Assembly (NCBI RefSeq): GCF_009936235.1
Contig: NZ_AP022314.1
Span: 3,348,001 to 3,412,000, forward strand
Length of the DNA: 64,000 nt
Direction of reading: 5' to 3'
Source: Mycobacterium xenopi
GTDB lineage: Bacteria; Actinomycetota; Actinomycetes; Mycobacteriales; Mycobacteriaceae
Shown: positions 1-8,881 of the stretch, piece by piece
How positions within the stretch are numbered: position 1 is the first letter of the stretch
Layout: each line of letters opens with the position of its first letter
Program-made: the position numbers and the translations under genes
Notes under the pieces: model-generated
Seen by the model: only the letters and a program-made list of their open reading frames with translations
Told to the model about the DNA's origin: nothing
Database searches by the model: none

Positions 1-116
1 AATCCCGCGCCGTCCGCCGCCGGCCCGTGGCGGTTGTTTCCGGGGACGTCGCCGGGGTATCTGTCGGAGTACCTGATGAGCCGACACGAGCCGACGCGAC
101 GAGAGGACGGGTTGTC

Positions 117-800
117 GTGGCCACATCCACCGTCGACGCACCAGCTGTGTTGTTCGACGTCGACGGCACGTTGGTCGATTCCAACTTCCACCATGCGGTG
201 ACCTGGCATCGAGCGTTTCTGGACGTCGGTCAAGACGTCGCGTGCTGGCGGATTCACGGGCTTGTCGGGCGCCCGGGCTCGGAACTGGTCCGCATTCTGC
301 TCGGTGATGAGCTGGCTGACGCTTGCGGTGACGAAGCCCAGCGCGTGCACGGCCGCTATTTCGGCGAGCTTGAGCCGGTGCTGCGCGCCCTGCCGGGTAC
401 CCGGGACTTGCTCGAGGCGATCGCATCGCGGGGATGGCGCACGGTGTTGGCCTCGTCAGCGTCGGTCCAGACGTTGGAATTGCTGCGCCGGGTGCTCGAC
501 GTCGACGACCTGGTGTGTGACGTCACCTCCAGCGTCGACGTCGACCGCGGCAAGCCCGATCCGGATATCGTCGTCAGCGCACTGCACCGCGTCCAAGCCG
601 ACCCGGCACGCTCGCTGTTCGTCGGCGACTCGGTCTGGGACGTGGAGGCGGGACGGCGTGCGGGTGTGCCGACCGTCGCCGTGCTGTGCGGCGGGGTGGC
701 ACGGGAAGCGCTGGAACAGGCGGGCGCGGCCGCTATCTACGCCGATCCGGCGGACATCCATACCCACTTCGACGAATTCAGTCGGCTGCTGCCCGCCTGA
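117..800 (+). CDS. HAD-superfamily hydrolase (subfamily IA)
   Basis: The protein opens with the HAD motif I DVDGTLVDSN, has the motif III region KPDPDIV and ends with motif IV VGDSVWDVEAG, so the Asp nucleophile and Mg2+ ligands are all present. It resembles phosphoglycolate-phosphatase/beta-phosphoglucomutase-type phosphatases; the substrate cannot be read from sequence. The frame is open further upstream, but a GTG at 117 preceded by GAGAGG at 101-106 is the better start and gives about 227 residues with the catalytic motif near the N-terminus, as is usual for the family. It converges on the amidase gene downstream. Confidence 0.8.
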   Translation: MATSTVDAPAVLFDVDGTLVDSNFHHAVTWHRAFLDVGQDVACWRIHGLVGRPGSELVRILLGDELADACGDEAQRVHGRYFGELEPVLRALPGTRDLLEAIASRGWRTVLASSASVQTLELLRRVLDVDDLVCDVTSSVDVDRGKPDPDIVVSALHRVQADPARSLFVGDSVWDVEAGRRAGVPTVAVLCGGVAREALEQAGAAAIYADPADIHTHFDEFSRLLPA

Positions 801-855
801 GGGGTCAGGTGAGCGGCTCCCCGCGGTGACACCGCGTGCAGGTCCGGCGCAGCTG

Positions 856-2289
856 CTACGGGTGTGTTCCGCGGTGCTTGTCGGCTGCGGCCTGAATGCG
901 GGGCCACGGTCGCGCCTCTTCGAGTTCGTAAGCCAGTTCCAAAAGCCGCGCCTCGCAGCCGATGTCGGCCGAGATCATCATGCCCACCGGCATGCCGGTG
1001 GCGGATTCGGCCAGCGGCAGCGAGATCGCGGGCTCGCCCGTGACATTGTGCAGCGGCGTGAATGCGACCCACTCGCGCATCCGGCCCATGATCTGCTCGT
1101 AGTCTGCGGTTGGGTCGAGGTGGCCGATTCGCGGCGTCTCCTCGGCCAGCGTGGGCGTCAGCACTGCGTCATAGGTTTTGGCGAAACGCGCAGTGTGCCG
1201 GCGCACGCCGCGTAGCCGCATGATCGCCACCGGGAGCCGATGCAGGTTGCGGCGCGCGTGGCGGGCCAGGCCCAGTGTCAGGTTGTCCAGCCGGGTGGGA
1301 TCGAACGTGTCGCCGAACCGGCGCCGGCTGATGTACAGCTGTCCCAGTGCTAGCAGCGCCCAATAGAGCACGAAGTCGTCGGCGAAAGTCGAAGGCACTG
1401 GCGGGTTTTCGACATGCTCCACGCGATGTCCCAGTTCCTCGAGCAGCCGTGCCGATTTCAAAGTCAGCTCGCGGATTTCGGGGCTGCATTCGCGAACCAC
1501 CGAACGCGTCAGCACGGCAATCCTCAGCCGCTGCCTGCCGGGATGGGTGACGTCGCCGATCGGCGGCAGGTTGGGCTGACGCCAGATGCGCTCGGCTTCC
1601 CGGTGGAAAGCCGCGGTGTCGCGCACCGATCGGGTGACCACACCGTTGGCGACCAGGCGTATTGGCATGCGGCGCAGGTCCTTGTCCACCGGCAGCCGGC
1701 CGCGCGACGGCTTGAGGCCCACCAGCCCGTTGCAGGCGGCGGGGATCCGGATGGAGCCGCCGCCGTCGTTGGCGTGGGCGATCGGCACCGCACCGGCCGC
1801 TACGAACGCGGCCGAACCCGACGACGAGGCGCCCGCCGTGTAGTCGGTGTTCCACGGGTTGCGGACGGGTCCGAGTCGGGGATGCTCGGCCGATGCGCTG
1901 AAGCCGTACTCGGACATCTGCGTTTTTCCCAGCGCGACGAGGCCGGTCGCCAGGTACAGCCGGGTGAACTCGCCGTCCCTGGCAGCCCGGCGCGGCACCC
2001 ACGCGTCGGTACCCTCCATCGTCGGCAAGCCGGTGACGTCGACGTTGTCTTTGACGAAGCTCGGCACGCCGCTGAAGAAACCGGCCCGCGGTGTCGCCGC
2101 GTCGGCTCGCGCCTGGTCGAACGCTTGGTAGGCCAGCCCGTTAAGGGCGGGGTTGACGGCCTCGGTGCGCGCAATCGCCGCCTCGATCACGTCCGCCCGC
2201 GCAAGCCGCCCAGTCCTGATCGCTTCGGCGAGCGCCACCCCGTCGAGGTCCCCGAGCGCGTCGTCGCCGAAGGCGTGCACATGTCGCAT
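856..2289 (-). CDS. amiC: Amidase (AmiC-like)
   Basis: A 477-residue amidase-signature enzyme, expected to hydrolyse a carboxamide to acid and ammonia with a Ser-cisSer-Lys triad. The catalytic Lys is in SFVKDNVDVTG and the Gly/Ser-rich signature GASSSGSAAFVAAG is intact, followed by the GGGSIRIPA segment. Length and position next to tsf match M. tuberculosis Rv2888c (amiC). It lies 29 bp downstream of tsf on the same strand and may be read through from the rpsB-tsf transcript. The physiological substrate is unknown. Confidence 0.85.
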   Translation of the reverse strand: MRHVHAFGDDALGDLDGVALAEAIRTGRLARADVIEAAIARTEAVNPALNGLAYQAFDQARADAATPRAGFFSGVPSFVKDNVDVTGLPTMEGTDAWVPRRAARDGEFTRLYLATGLVALGKTQMSEYGFSASAEHPRLGPVRNPWNTDYTAGASSSGSAAFVAAGAVPIAHANDGGGSIRIPAACNGLVGLKPSRGRLPVDKDLRRMPIRLVANGVVTRSVRDTAAFHREAERIWRQPNLPPIGDVTHPGRQRLRIAVLTRSVVRECSPEIRELTLKSARLLEELGHRVEHVENPPVPSTFADDFVLYWALLALGQLYISRRRFGDTFDPTRLDNLTLGLARHARRNLHRLPVAIMRLRGVRRHTARFAKTYDAVLTPTLAEETPRIGHLDPTADYEQIMGRMREWVAFTPLHNVTGEPAISLPLAESATGMPVGMMISADIGCEARLLELAYELEEARPWPRIQAAADKHRGTHP

Positions 2290-2318
2290 ACGCCGACGCT
2301 AGCAACGGCGGCGACCCG

Positions 2319-3155
2319 CTACTGCTGACCCACCTCGAAACGGACGAAACGCGTCACGGTCACGCCGGCGTCGTCAAGCAGCGCCTTGACGGTCTTCTTG
2401 TTGTCGGACACCGACGGCTGGTCAAGCAACACGGCATCCTTGAAGAAGCCGTTGAGCCGACCCTCCACGATCTTGGGCAGCGCCTGCTCGGGCTTGCCTT
2501 CGGCCTTGGCGGTCTCCTCGGCGATGCGGCGCTCGCTGGCCAGCACGTCGTCGGGCACGTCGGCGCGGCTGAGGTAACGGGCTCTCAGCGCGGCGATCTG
2601 CAAGGCCACCGCGTGCGCGGCTTCCTTGGCCTGGTCTCCGGCGCCGGTGTATTCGACCAAGACCCCCACCGCGGGCGGCAGGTCGGCGGCCCGCTTGTGC
2701 AGGTAGGTCTCGACCGTGCCGTCGAAGTAGGCGACCCGACGCAGCTCAAGCTTTTCGCCGATCTTGGCCGACAACTCCGCGATGGCCTGCTCGACGGTCT
2801 TAGTCCCCGAACTTTGGTCGATAGGAGAAGCCTTGAGCGTGTCGAGGTCGGTTGTCTTCGACGCCGCCGCGGCCGCGACAATCTGATCGGCCAGCGCACC
2901 GAATTCGGCGTTTTTGGCGACGAAGTCGGTCTCGCAGTTGAGCTCGATCAACGCGCCGTCGGTGGCGGCGACGAGACCTTCGGCGGTGGCCCGCTGGGCG
3001 CGCTTGCCGACATCCTTGGCGCCCTTGATGCGCAGCGCCTCGACGGCCTTGTCGAAATCCCCGTCGGCATCGGCCAGCGCGTTCTTGCAGTCGAGCATGC
3101 CTGCGCCGGTCAGCTCCCGAAGCCGCTTGACGTCGGCAGCGGTGTAGTTCGCCAA
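2319..3155 (-). CDS. tsf: Translation elongation factor EF-Ts
   Basis: Nucleotide-exchange factor for EF-Tu in the cytoplasm. The N-terminal UBA-like part contains the family signature LRELTGAGMLDCKNAL, followed by the TDFVAKN motif of the core that contacts EF-Tu. The 278-residue length is normal for the family. It lies 13 bp after rpsB in the conserved rpsB-tsf pair. The start is ATG at 3155, preceded by a purine-rich AGGAAAGG site. Confidence 0.97.
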   Translation of the reverse strand: MANYTAADVKRLRELTGAGMLDCKNALADADGDFDKAVEALRIKGAKDVGKRAQRATAEGLVAATDGALIELNCETDFVAKNAEFGALADQIVAAAAASKTTDLDTLKASPIDQSSGTKTVEQAIAELSAKIGEKLELRRVAYFDGTVETYLHKRAADLPPAVGVLVEYTGAGDQAKEAAHAVALQIAALRARYLSRADVPDDVLASERRIAEETAKAEGKPEQALPKIVEGRLNGFFKDAVLLDQPSVSDNKKTVKALLDDAGVTVTRFVRFEVGQQ

Positions 3156-3168
3156 TGCTCAGCCTTTC

Positions 3169-4002
3169 CTAGGAGGGCTCTGTGGTCTGTTCGGTTGCGG
3201 TTTCGGTGGTGATCGGTTCTGGAGCCGGCGTCGTCGCGGCCAGGAGTTCTTGCTCCCACTCCGGCAGCGGCTCGGCAGCTTCGGCCTCGGGCTTGCCGTC
3301 GCCGCGGCCCAGACCGGCGCGGGCCTGCAGGCCTTCGGCCACCGCGGAGGCGATCACCCTGGTCAGCAGCGCGGCCGAGCGGATCGCGTCGTCGTTGCCG
3401 GGGATCGGGTAGTCCACCTCGTCGGGGTCGCAGTTGGTGTCGAGGATCGCGATCACCGGGATGCCCAGCTTGCGGGCCTCACCGACGGCGATGTGCTCCT
3501 TGTTGGTGTCGACGACCCAGATCGCCGACGGCACCTTGTTCATGTCGCGGATACCGCCCAGGCTGCGTTCGAGCTTGTTCTTCTCGCGGATCAGGCCCAG
3601 CACTTCCTTTTTGGTGCGGCCCTCGAAGCCCCCGGTCTGCTCCATCGCCTCGAGCTCTTTGAGCCGCTGCAGCCGCTTGTGCACCGTGGCGAAATTGGTG
3701 AGCATGCCGCCCAGCCACCGCTGGTTCACATACGGCATGCCCACCCGGGTGGCTTCGGCGGCGATCGATTCTTGTGCCTGCTTCTTGGTGCCGACGAACA
3801 AGATGGTCCCGCCGTGGGCGACCGTCTCCTTGACGAACTCGTACGCCTTGTCGATGTAGGTCAGCGTCTGCTGCAGGTCGATGATGTAGATCCCGTTGCG
3901 GTCGGTGAAGATGAACCGCTTCATCTTGGGATTCCAGCGACGGGTCTGATGCCCGAAGTGGGTGCCGCTGTCGAGCAGCTGCTTCATGGTTACAACAGCC
4001 AT
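3169..4002 (-). CDS. rpsB: 30S ribosomal protein S2
   Basis: Primary small-subunit ribosomal protein. The N-terminal MKQLLDSGTHFGHQTRRWNP and the later NTKHIA-type segment (here VDTNKEHIAVGEA) are S2 signatures. It is 277 residues with an acidic, Thr/Glu-rich C-terminal tail typical of mycobacterial S2. It is first in the rpsB-tsf operon, and the promoter should lie in the 190 bp between it and the divergent M23 peptidase gene. That interval shows no clear attenuator. Confidence 0.97.
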   Translation of the reverse strand: MAVVTMKQLLDSGTHFGHQTRRWNPKMKRFIFTDRNGIYIIDLQQTLTYIDKAYEFVKETVAHGGTILFVGTKKQAQESIAAEATRVGMPYVNQRWLGGMLTNFATVHKRLQRLKELEAMEQTGGFEGRTKKEVLGLIREKNKLERSLGGIRDMNKVPSAIWVVDTNKEHIAVGEARKLGIPVIAILDTNCDPDEVDYPIPGNDDAIRSAALLTRVIASAVAEGLQARAGLGRGDGKPEAEAAEPLPEWEQELLAATTPAPEPITTETATEQTTEPS

Positions 4003-4190
4003 GGTCGGCCAATGTCCTTATGTGTCGGTTGTCGCCCGGCATCGGGTGAGACCGGGCCCTGGCGCCTGCGAGATGCCGCACCCGCCTGGCTTTTGGCGGG
4101 ACCGCGCGGCATCCGGTTGGCCGCAGACACGCGAAGTCAGCCCGCTGCTGCGGGCTGCGCCGACGAGTTTACACGCCGGTACCTGGTGGT

Positions 4191-4730
4191 TTGTCCACAG
4201 CCTGGCTGGCGGGTGTGCCCGCACCGCGGTGGACTGAGCGTGTGCGATGGGTTGCGATCCTGGCGGTGGCGTTGCTGTGTGCGGGCCGGGCCGTTGCCGA
4301 GGACGCCCGGCTGGACTGGCCGCTGCGGCCGCCGCCGGCCGTCGTGCGCGGTTTCGATGCGCCGTCGCCCAATTGGCATCCGGGGCATCGGGGGGTCGAC
4401 CTGGCCGGTGTGCCGGGCCAGCCCGTCTATGCGGCCGGCGCGGCGACCGTGGTGTTTGCCGGTGTGTTGGCGGGGCGACCGGTGGTGTCACTGGCCCACC
4501 CGGGTGGTTTGCACACCAGCTACGAGCCGGTGCAGGCCACCGTGCATGTCGGTCAGCGGGTGGCCGCGGCAACGGTGATCGGCCAGCTGCAGGCGGGCCA
4601 CCCCGGCTGCGGCGCGGTCGCGTGCCTGCACTGGGGCGCGATGTGGGGGCCGGCGGCCCGCGCCGACTATCTCGACCCGCTGGGGTTGCTGGGCTCGACG
4701 CCGATCCGGCTCAAGCCGCTGCGCGGGTAG
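4191..4730 (+). CDS. M23-family metallopeptidase, exported
   Basis: A putative peptidoglycan endopeptidase of the LytM/M23 fold. An N-terminal hydrophobic stretch (VAILAVALLCAGRAVA) acts as a signal peptide. The zinc motifs are present: HRGVDLAG (HxxxD) near the middle and CLHWGAMWG (HxG-type second motif) toward the end. Residue arrangement and location match Rv2891 of M. tuberculosis, between rpsB and xerC. The start is uncertain: the TTG at 4191 gives 179 residues, while GTG codons at 4215 and 4242 would also leave the signal peptide mostly intact. Confidence 0.8.
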   Translation: MSTAWLAGVPAPRWTERVRWVAILAVALLCAGRAVAEDARLDWPLRPPPAVVRGFDAPSPNWHPGHRGVDLAGVPGQPVYAAGAATVVFAGVLAGRPVVSLAHPGGLHTSYEPVQATVHVGQRVAAATVIGQLQAGHPGCGAVACLHWGAMWGPAARADYLDPLGLLGSTPIRLKPLRG

Positions 4731-4742
4731 CCGCGCAGCAAG

Positions 4743-5656
4743 TCATGCGCGCGGATGGGCTTGATCGTGGACCTTGCGCAGTCGCGCCACCGAGACGTGG
4801 GTGTAGAGCTGGGTGGTGGCAAGACTGGAATGGCCGAGCAACTCCTGAACGACGCGCAGGTCGGCCCCGCCTTCGAGCAGGTGGGTGGCCGCGCTGTGCC
4901 GCAGCCCGTGCGGTCCGACGTCGGGTGCACCGTTGACCGCGGCGACGGTCTGGTGTACGACGGTGCGAGCCTGGCGCACGTCGAGTCGGCGCCCCCGGGC
5001 ACCGAGCAGCAGCGCCGCCCCGATTCGCCGGTGGCCAGGGCTGGACGTCCGTCGGCCATCCATGCGCGCAGCGCGTCGGCCGCCGGCTCGCCGAACGGGA
5101 CGGTGCGCTGCTTGTCGCCCTTACCGAGGACGCGCACCAGCCGGTGCCCGAGGTCGACGTCGTCGATGTCTAGGCCGCACAATTCGCTGACCCGGATACC
5201 GGTCGCGTAGAGCAACTCGACGATCAACCGATCTCGCAGCGCAAGCGGATCACCTTGCTGCGAACCGGATTTCGCAGCAGCCATGGCAGCCAAGGCCTGA
5301 TCTTGGCGCAACACCGCCGGGAGCGTGCGGCGCGCCTTCGGCACTTGCAGCCGCACAGCCGGATCGCTGTCGAGCAGACCGCGCCTGACCGCCCATGCGG
5401 TGAACGCCTTGACCGCCGAGGTGCGCCGGGCCAGCGTGGTGCGGGCTGCGCCGGCACCGGCTTCGGCCGCCAGCCAGGACCGCAGCACCGCCAGGCTCAG
5501 CGCATCCAGCCCCGAGCCGGGGACCCGTTCGGCCAGAAATGCGAACAGCGAGCGCAAATCGCTCAAGTATGCGCGACGGGTGTGGGCCGACCGACCGCGC
5601 CGCAGGGCGAGATACTCGGCGAACTCGTCGAGGATGGCTTCGGTGTCAACCGCCAC
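4743..5656 (-). pseudogene. xerC: Tyrosine recombinase XerC, frameshifted
   Basis: XerC resolves chromosome dimers at dif with XerD. The N-terminal SAM-like domain and the first catalytic Arg (YATGIRVSELCGL) are in one frame; the second part, with GLRHSAATH (the HxxR box) and the tyrosine in TQLYTHVS, is in another. The break is near 5025-5035 at a G-run, where one added G restores the XerC sequence (...GESGAALLLGARG...). The full protein would be about 300 residues, the normal length. The start is GTG at 5656 after AAGGGA. Because xerC is nearly always kept and the lesion is in a homopolymer, a sequencing error is as likely as real loss. It corresponds to Rv2894c. Confidence 0.8.
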
Positions 5657-5724
5657 TCCCTTACCGTCGCAGACCCCTCCGGGCACGACGGCCAGGCGCG
5701 GCGTGTGTCGGACTCAGAGATTTG

Positions 5725-5730
5725 GTTAGC
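5725..5730. repeat. Target-site duplication of IS1634-like element (left)
   Basis: GTTAGC directly abuts the left inverted repeat and is repeated at 7696-7701 just outside the right inverted repeat. It is the duplication made when the element inserted. Confidence 0.85.
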
Positions 5731-7695
5731 CCGAAGTTCCCCCTGATTGGGGCTGATTTGTCTGGTTGACCTGGGGTTTTGTGGTGTGTTACTGACTACG
5801 GCAGGCCGTGGCGATGGGAGACGCCCAGGAGGTCGAAGGCTCGCCGTTGCAGCGGGGTGGGGGTGGTGGTCTTGGTGAACGCTGGCAGGTCGTGGGTGGG
5901 TTGGATGTAGTTGGCGCAGATGGTGGCCAGGTCGGTGAGCAGGCTGGTGAAGCTGTGCACCGGGTAGTTGTCTTCGGTGCGTTTGCGGGCGGCCTTGGCG
6001 AGGGCTTTATCGGAGCGTTGGGCGGGGGCGACGGGGTCGGTGCGTTTGGCGGCGGCGGCGGGTTTGTCGTTGTCGGCGAACAGGATTGGGGCCAGGGCTT
6101 GTTTCATGTGCCAGCTGATGTAGTAGGACAGCATGCGTAAGAACATGTGCGCGCGGACCCGCTCGGCGAGCCGGTGCCGGATGGGCCGCACGTCTAGTTC
6201 GCTGTTGAGCGTGCGGAAGAAGCGTTCGACGTCGGCGAGGTCTTTGTAGCGGCCCACCACGTCATCGCGGCCCAGGGCGTGCTCGGGCAGGCTGGTGCGC
6301 AGCACGTAGATGCCGTCGAGGGCTGCCTCGGCGGCGATGGCCTGCTGGTTGCGGGTGAAACTGAACGCCTCGTCGGTGATGTGCAGGTCAAAGTGTTTGG
6401 CCATCTTGAACTTGTTGCATACCTTGCCCACCCGCAGGGCGATCTTGTCTTGCCCGCGTAAGGGTCGTTTCTGGCGGCGGGTGGCCTCGGCGATGGTCTG
6501 CAGCTCTGTTTCGGTGGCCGCCAAAAGTTCGCCGCGTTTGCGGGCGCGCTCCTCGGCCAGGGCGGGGTTGTGGCAGCACACCAGCCGCTCGCCCGGATAG
6601 TCGGGATGGGTGAGCTCGAACAGGTTTTGCTCATCGAACAGCGACAGCTGCAGCGCCCCGTCCTCGACCAGGGTCTTGATCTGCGGGGCGCGCAGCGCGC
6701 TGATCCAATCCAGGGCCGCCGGGCGCAGCTCGTCGCGGATGCGCGCACTGGTGAGCATGCCCCGATCGCCCACCAGGGCGATGTTGGATAGCCCGAACCG
6801 GGTTTTGAGCTTATCGATCTGGGCGGTCAGGGTTTTCGGGTCGGCGGTGTTGCCGTCAAACACCTCGATCGCGACCGGAACCCCGGCCGGTGAGCACAGC
6901 AGCCCGTAGACGATCTGGCGCCGACCCTTGACGCCGTCGCGGGCGTGTCCGATCGCCCCCAGCGGGCAGGTGTGGCCCTCGAACGCCGCCGAGGACACGT
7001 CATAGAGCACCAGGGTGCCATTGGCCAAATGACGTGCGGCCAAGGCGGTTTCGATGCCATCTTTGCGGGCCAGCGCCCAGTCCATCGCCTCATACAGGTC
7101 GTCCTCATCGGCGCCCGCCACACCCAGCACCACACCCAGGGAGCTGGTGGCGGTCTGGGTGCGCAGCCCGCGCGCGATCGCCAGTTTCGACCCCGGCGCG
7201 ATCACCGTCGCGATCAGCATGGCGCACACCAGATCCCGGTTACGCGAGGGCGTCGGGTCGATCAGCTCGGCGATGCCCAGCTTGGCGGCGGTGCCCAACA
7301 CGGCGGCCACATGCCCGTGCGGCAGGCTGCGGGTGATGTCAAACGCCTCGGATAGATCCCAGTCCGCCGGGGGTAGGCCCTTCAGCGCGCGATCGAGTCT
7401 GTCGACCTTGTGTTCCGGCCAGCGGGTCAGGTTGGCCAGGGTGCGGGTCTTGACCTTGCCGTTCTCACGGTAGCTTTCCCGCAACAGCACCGCCGGCGGG
7501 GATCCCCGGTTGGGCACCCGGGTGATGTACATGATTACTTTCTAACACAAGAGCAGCGCGATAGTTGCGATATCAGAGAATGACACGCCGAACTATTCTA
7601 AATAATACATGAGTACATATCGGGCAGTTGAACACAGAAACACCTGCTCACAACACAGATCGGGCCTCAGCCCCCACTACAAGGGGGAACTTCGG
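5731..7695 (-). mobile_element. IS1634-like (IS4-group) insertion sequence, 1965 bp
   Basis: The ends are inverted repeats: both begin CCGAAGTTCCCCCT, followed by a looser GGGGCTGA match. The flanks carry the 6-bp duplication GTTAGC (5725-5730 and 7696-7701). The element contains one transposase gene on the minus strand. It sits between xerC and a lactate-monooxygenase-like gene. The right-hand duplication overlaps that gene's stop codon (TAA, complement of 7697-7699), so the gene stays complete. Intact repeats and an intact transposase suggest a fairly recent, potentially active copy. Confidence 0.9.
5796..7532 (-). CDS. IS1634-family transposase
   Basis: A 578-residue transposase starting MYITRVPNRGSPPAVLLRES, the characteristic opening of IS1634-type (IS4 superfamily) enzymes. 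Candidate DDE residues are the Asp in LYDVSSAAFEGH and the Asp in LVGDRGMLTS, with the Glu in the DLADVERFFRTL region. It is full length with no interruption and fills most of the element. The last ~60 residues are basic and Ala/Pro-rich. The ATG is about 160 bp inside the right inverted repeat, leaving room for its own promoter. Confidence 0.92.
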   Translation of the reverse strand: MYITRVPNRGSPPAVLLRESYRENGKVKTRTLANLTRWPEHKVDRLDRALKGLPPADWDLSEAFDITRSLPHGHVAAVLGTAAKLGIAELIDPTPSRNRDLVCAMLIATVIAPGSKLAIARGLRTQTATSSLGVVLGVAGADEDDLYEAMDWALARKDGIETALAARHLANGTLVLYDVSSAAFEGHTCPLGAIGHARDGVKGRRQIVYGLLCSPAGVPVAIEVFDGNTADPKTLTAQIDKLKTRFGLSNIALVGDRGMLTSARIRDELRPAALDWISALRAPQIKTLVEDGALQLSLFDEQNLFELTHPDYPGERLVCCHNPALAEERARKRGELLAATETELQTIAEATRRQKRPLRGQDKIALRVGKVCNKFKMAKHFDLHITDEAFSFTRNQQAIAAEAALDGIYVLRTSLPEHALGRDDVVGRYKDLADVERFFRTLNSELDVRPIRHRLAERVRAHMFLRMLSYYISWHMKQALAPILFADNDKPAAAAKRTDPVAPAQRSDKALAKAARKRTEDNYPVHSFTSLLTDLATICANYIQPTHDLPAFTKTTTPTPLQRRAFDLLGVSHRHGLP

Positions 7696-7701
7696 GTTAG
7701 C
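7696..7701. repeat. Target-site duplication of IS1634-like element (right)
   Basis: Second copy of GTTAGC. It overlaps the stop codon of the adjacent oxidase gene (7697-7699 read on the minus strand as TAA). Confidence 0.85.
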
Positions 7702-8857
7702 CGACCGGTCGCAGCGCCGCCGGCGTGAGATCGCGCAACGTGGGATAGCCGTCGACGGCCATGATGAGGTCGGCTTCGGCCAGCAGTGCGCGCAGCACAT
7801 GAACGATGCCGTCGACTCCGCCGAGAGCCAGCCCGTAGGCGTACGGGCGGCCGATGCCCACCGCGGTTGCGCCCAGCGCCAGAGCCTTGATGATGTCGGC
7901 ACCGCTGCGCACCCCGGAGTCGAACAGCACCGGCAGCCCGTCGGCGGCCTCGACCACGCCCGGCAGACAGTCCAGCGCCGGCAGACCGCCGTTGGCTTGG
8001 CGCCCGCCGTGGTTGGAGCAGTAGATGGCGTCGACCCCACCGTCTTTGGCGCGCCGGGCGTCGTCGGGGTGGCAGATGCCCTTGACGATCAGCGGCAGCT
8101 TGGTCAGCGAGCGCAGCCACGGCAGGTCATCCCATGTCAGCGAATGGCCGAACTGTTGTACCCAGCGCAAAACGACGCCCTGCGGGTCTTCTTCCGGCGG
8201 GCGTTGCAGTCCGGCGCGGAACACTGGGTCGCTGGTGTAGTTGCTCAGGCAGTGGCCCCGCAACTGCGGGAAGTTTGCCGTGCCCAGGTCCCGCGGGCGC
8301 CAACCAGGGACCCAGGTATCCAGTGTCACCACGATGCCCTTGTAGCCCGCGGTTTCGGCGCGATGCACAAAGCTGGCGGCCAGTTCCCGATCCGTCGGTG
8401 TATACAGCTGAAAGAAACCCGGGGTGTCGCCGAATTCCGCGGCGACCTGTTCGAGCGGGTCGACGGTCAGTGTCGACACCATCATCGGAACACCGGTGCG
8501 GGCGGCCGCGCGCGCGGTGGCCAGGTCGCCGTGGCCGTCCTGAGCGCAGATGCCGATGACCCCGATGGGCGCCATGAACACCGGTGACGGCAACGACAGC
8601 CCGAACAGCTCGACGGAGAGGTCGCGGTCCTTGGCGCCGACGAACATCCGCGGGATCAGGCCCCAGCGTTCAAATGCGGTGCAGTTCGCCCGCTGAGTGC
8701 GTTCGTCGCCGGCACCGCCCGCGACATATGACCACACCCACGGGGGCATCGCGGACCGGGCTTTGGCTTCCAGCTCGGCCAAGGCCATGGGCAGCGACGG
8801 GACAACACCCGCCAAACCCTGAAGGTAGATTTCGTTTTGGTAGTCGGAGAACGCCAC
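7697..8857 (-). CDS. FMN-dependent alpha-hydroxy-acid oxidase (lactate 2-monooxygenase-like)
   Basis: A 386-residue member of the glycolate-oxidase family with a TIM-barrel FMN domain. The active-site signature SNHGGRQANGGLPALD supplies the catalytic His and substrate-binding Arg. The N-terminal pattern (DYQNEIYLQGLAGVVPSLPM and SYVAGGAGDERTQRAN) closely recalls M. smegmatis lactate 2-monooxygenase, which converts L-lactate to acetate, CO2 and water. Nothing like it lies between xerC and viuB in M. tuberculosis as far as I recall. The IS1634-like element is inserted right at its stop codon and the target duplication preserves the stop. Confidence 0.85.
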   Translation of the reverse strand: MAFSDYQNEIYLQGLAGVVPSLPMALAELEAKARSAMPPWVWSYVAGGAGDERTQRANCTAFERWGLIPRMFVGAKDRDLSVELFGLSLPSPVFMAPIGVIGICAQDGHGDLATARAAARTGVPMMVSTLTVDPLEQVAAEFGDTPGFFQLYTPTDRELAASFVHRAETAGYKGIVVTLDTWVPGWRPRDLGTANFPQLRGHCLSNYTSDPVFRAGLQRPPEEDPQGVVLRWVQQFGHSLTWDDLPWLRSLTKLPLIVKGICHPDDARRAKDGGVDAIYCSNHGGRQANGGLPALDCLPGVVEAADGLPVLFDSGVRSGADIIKALALGATAVGIGRPYAYGLALGGVDGIVHVLRALLAEADLIMAVDGYPTLRDLTPAALRPVG

Positions 8858-8881
8858 GACGAAGAGGATGCCAGGGCGCGA

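Noticed and set aside
1414..2328. Long plus-strand open frame opposite the amidase
   Set aside because: High-GC third-position bias creates long antisense frames; the translation is Arg/Gly/His-rich and matches no family, while the minus strand has an intact amidase.
3250..4578. 442-codon plus-strand frame across rpsB and the M23 gene
   Set aside because: It is antisense to rpsB and overlaps the M23 gene in another frame; the product has no recognisable domain.
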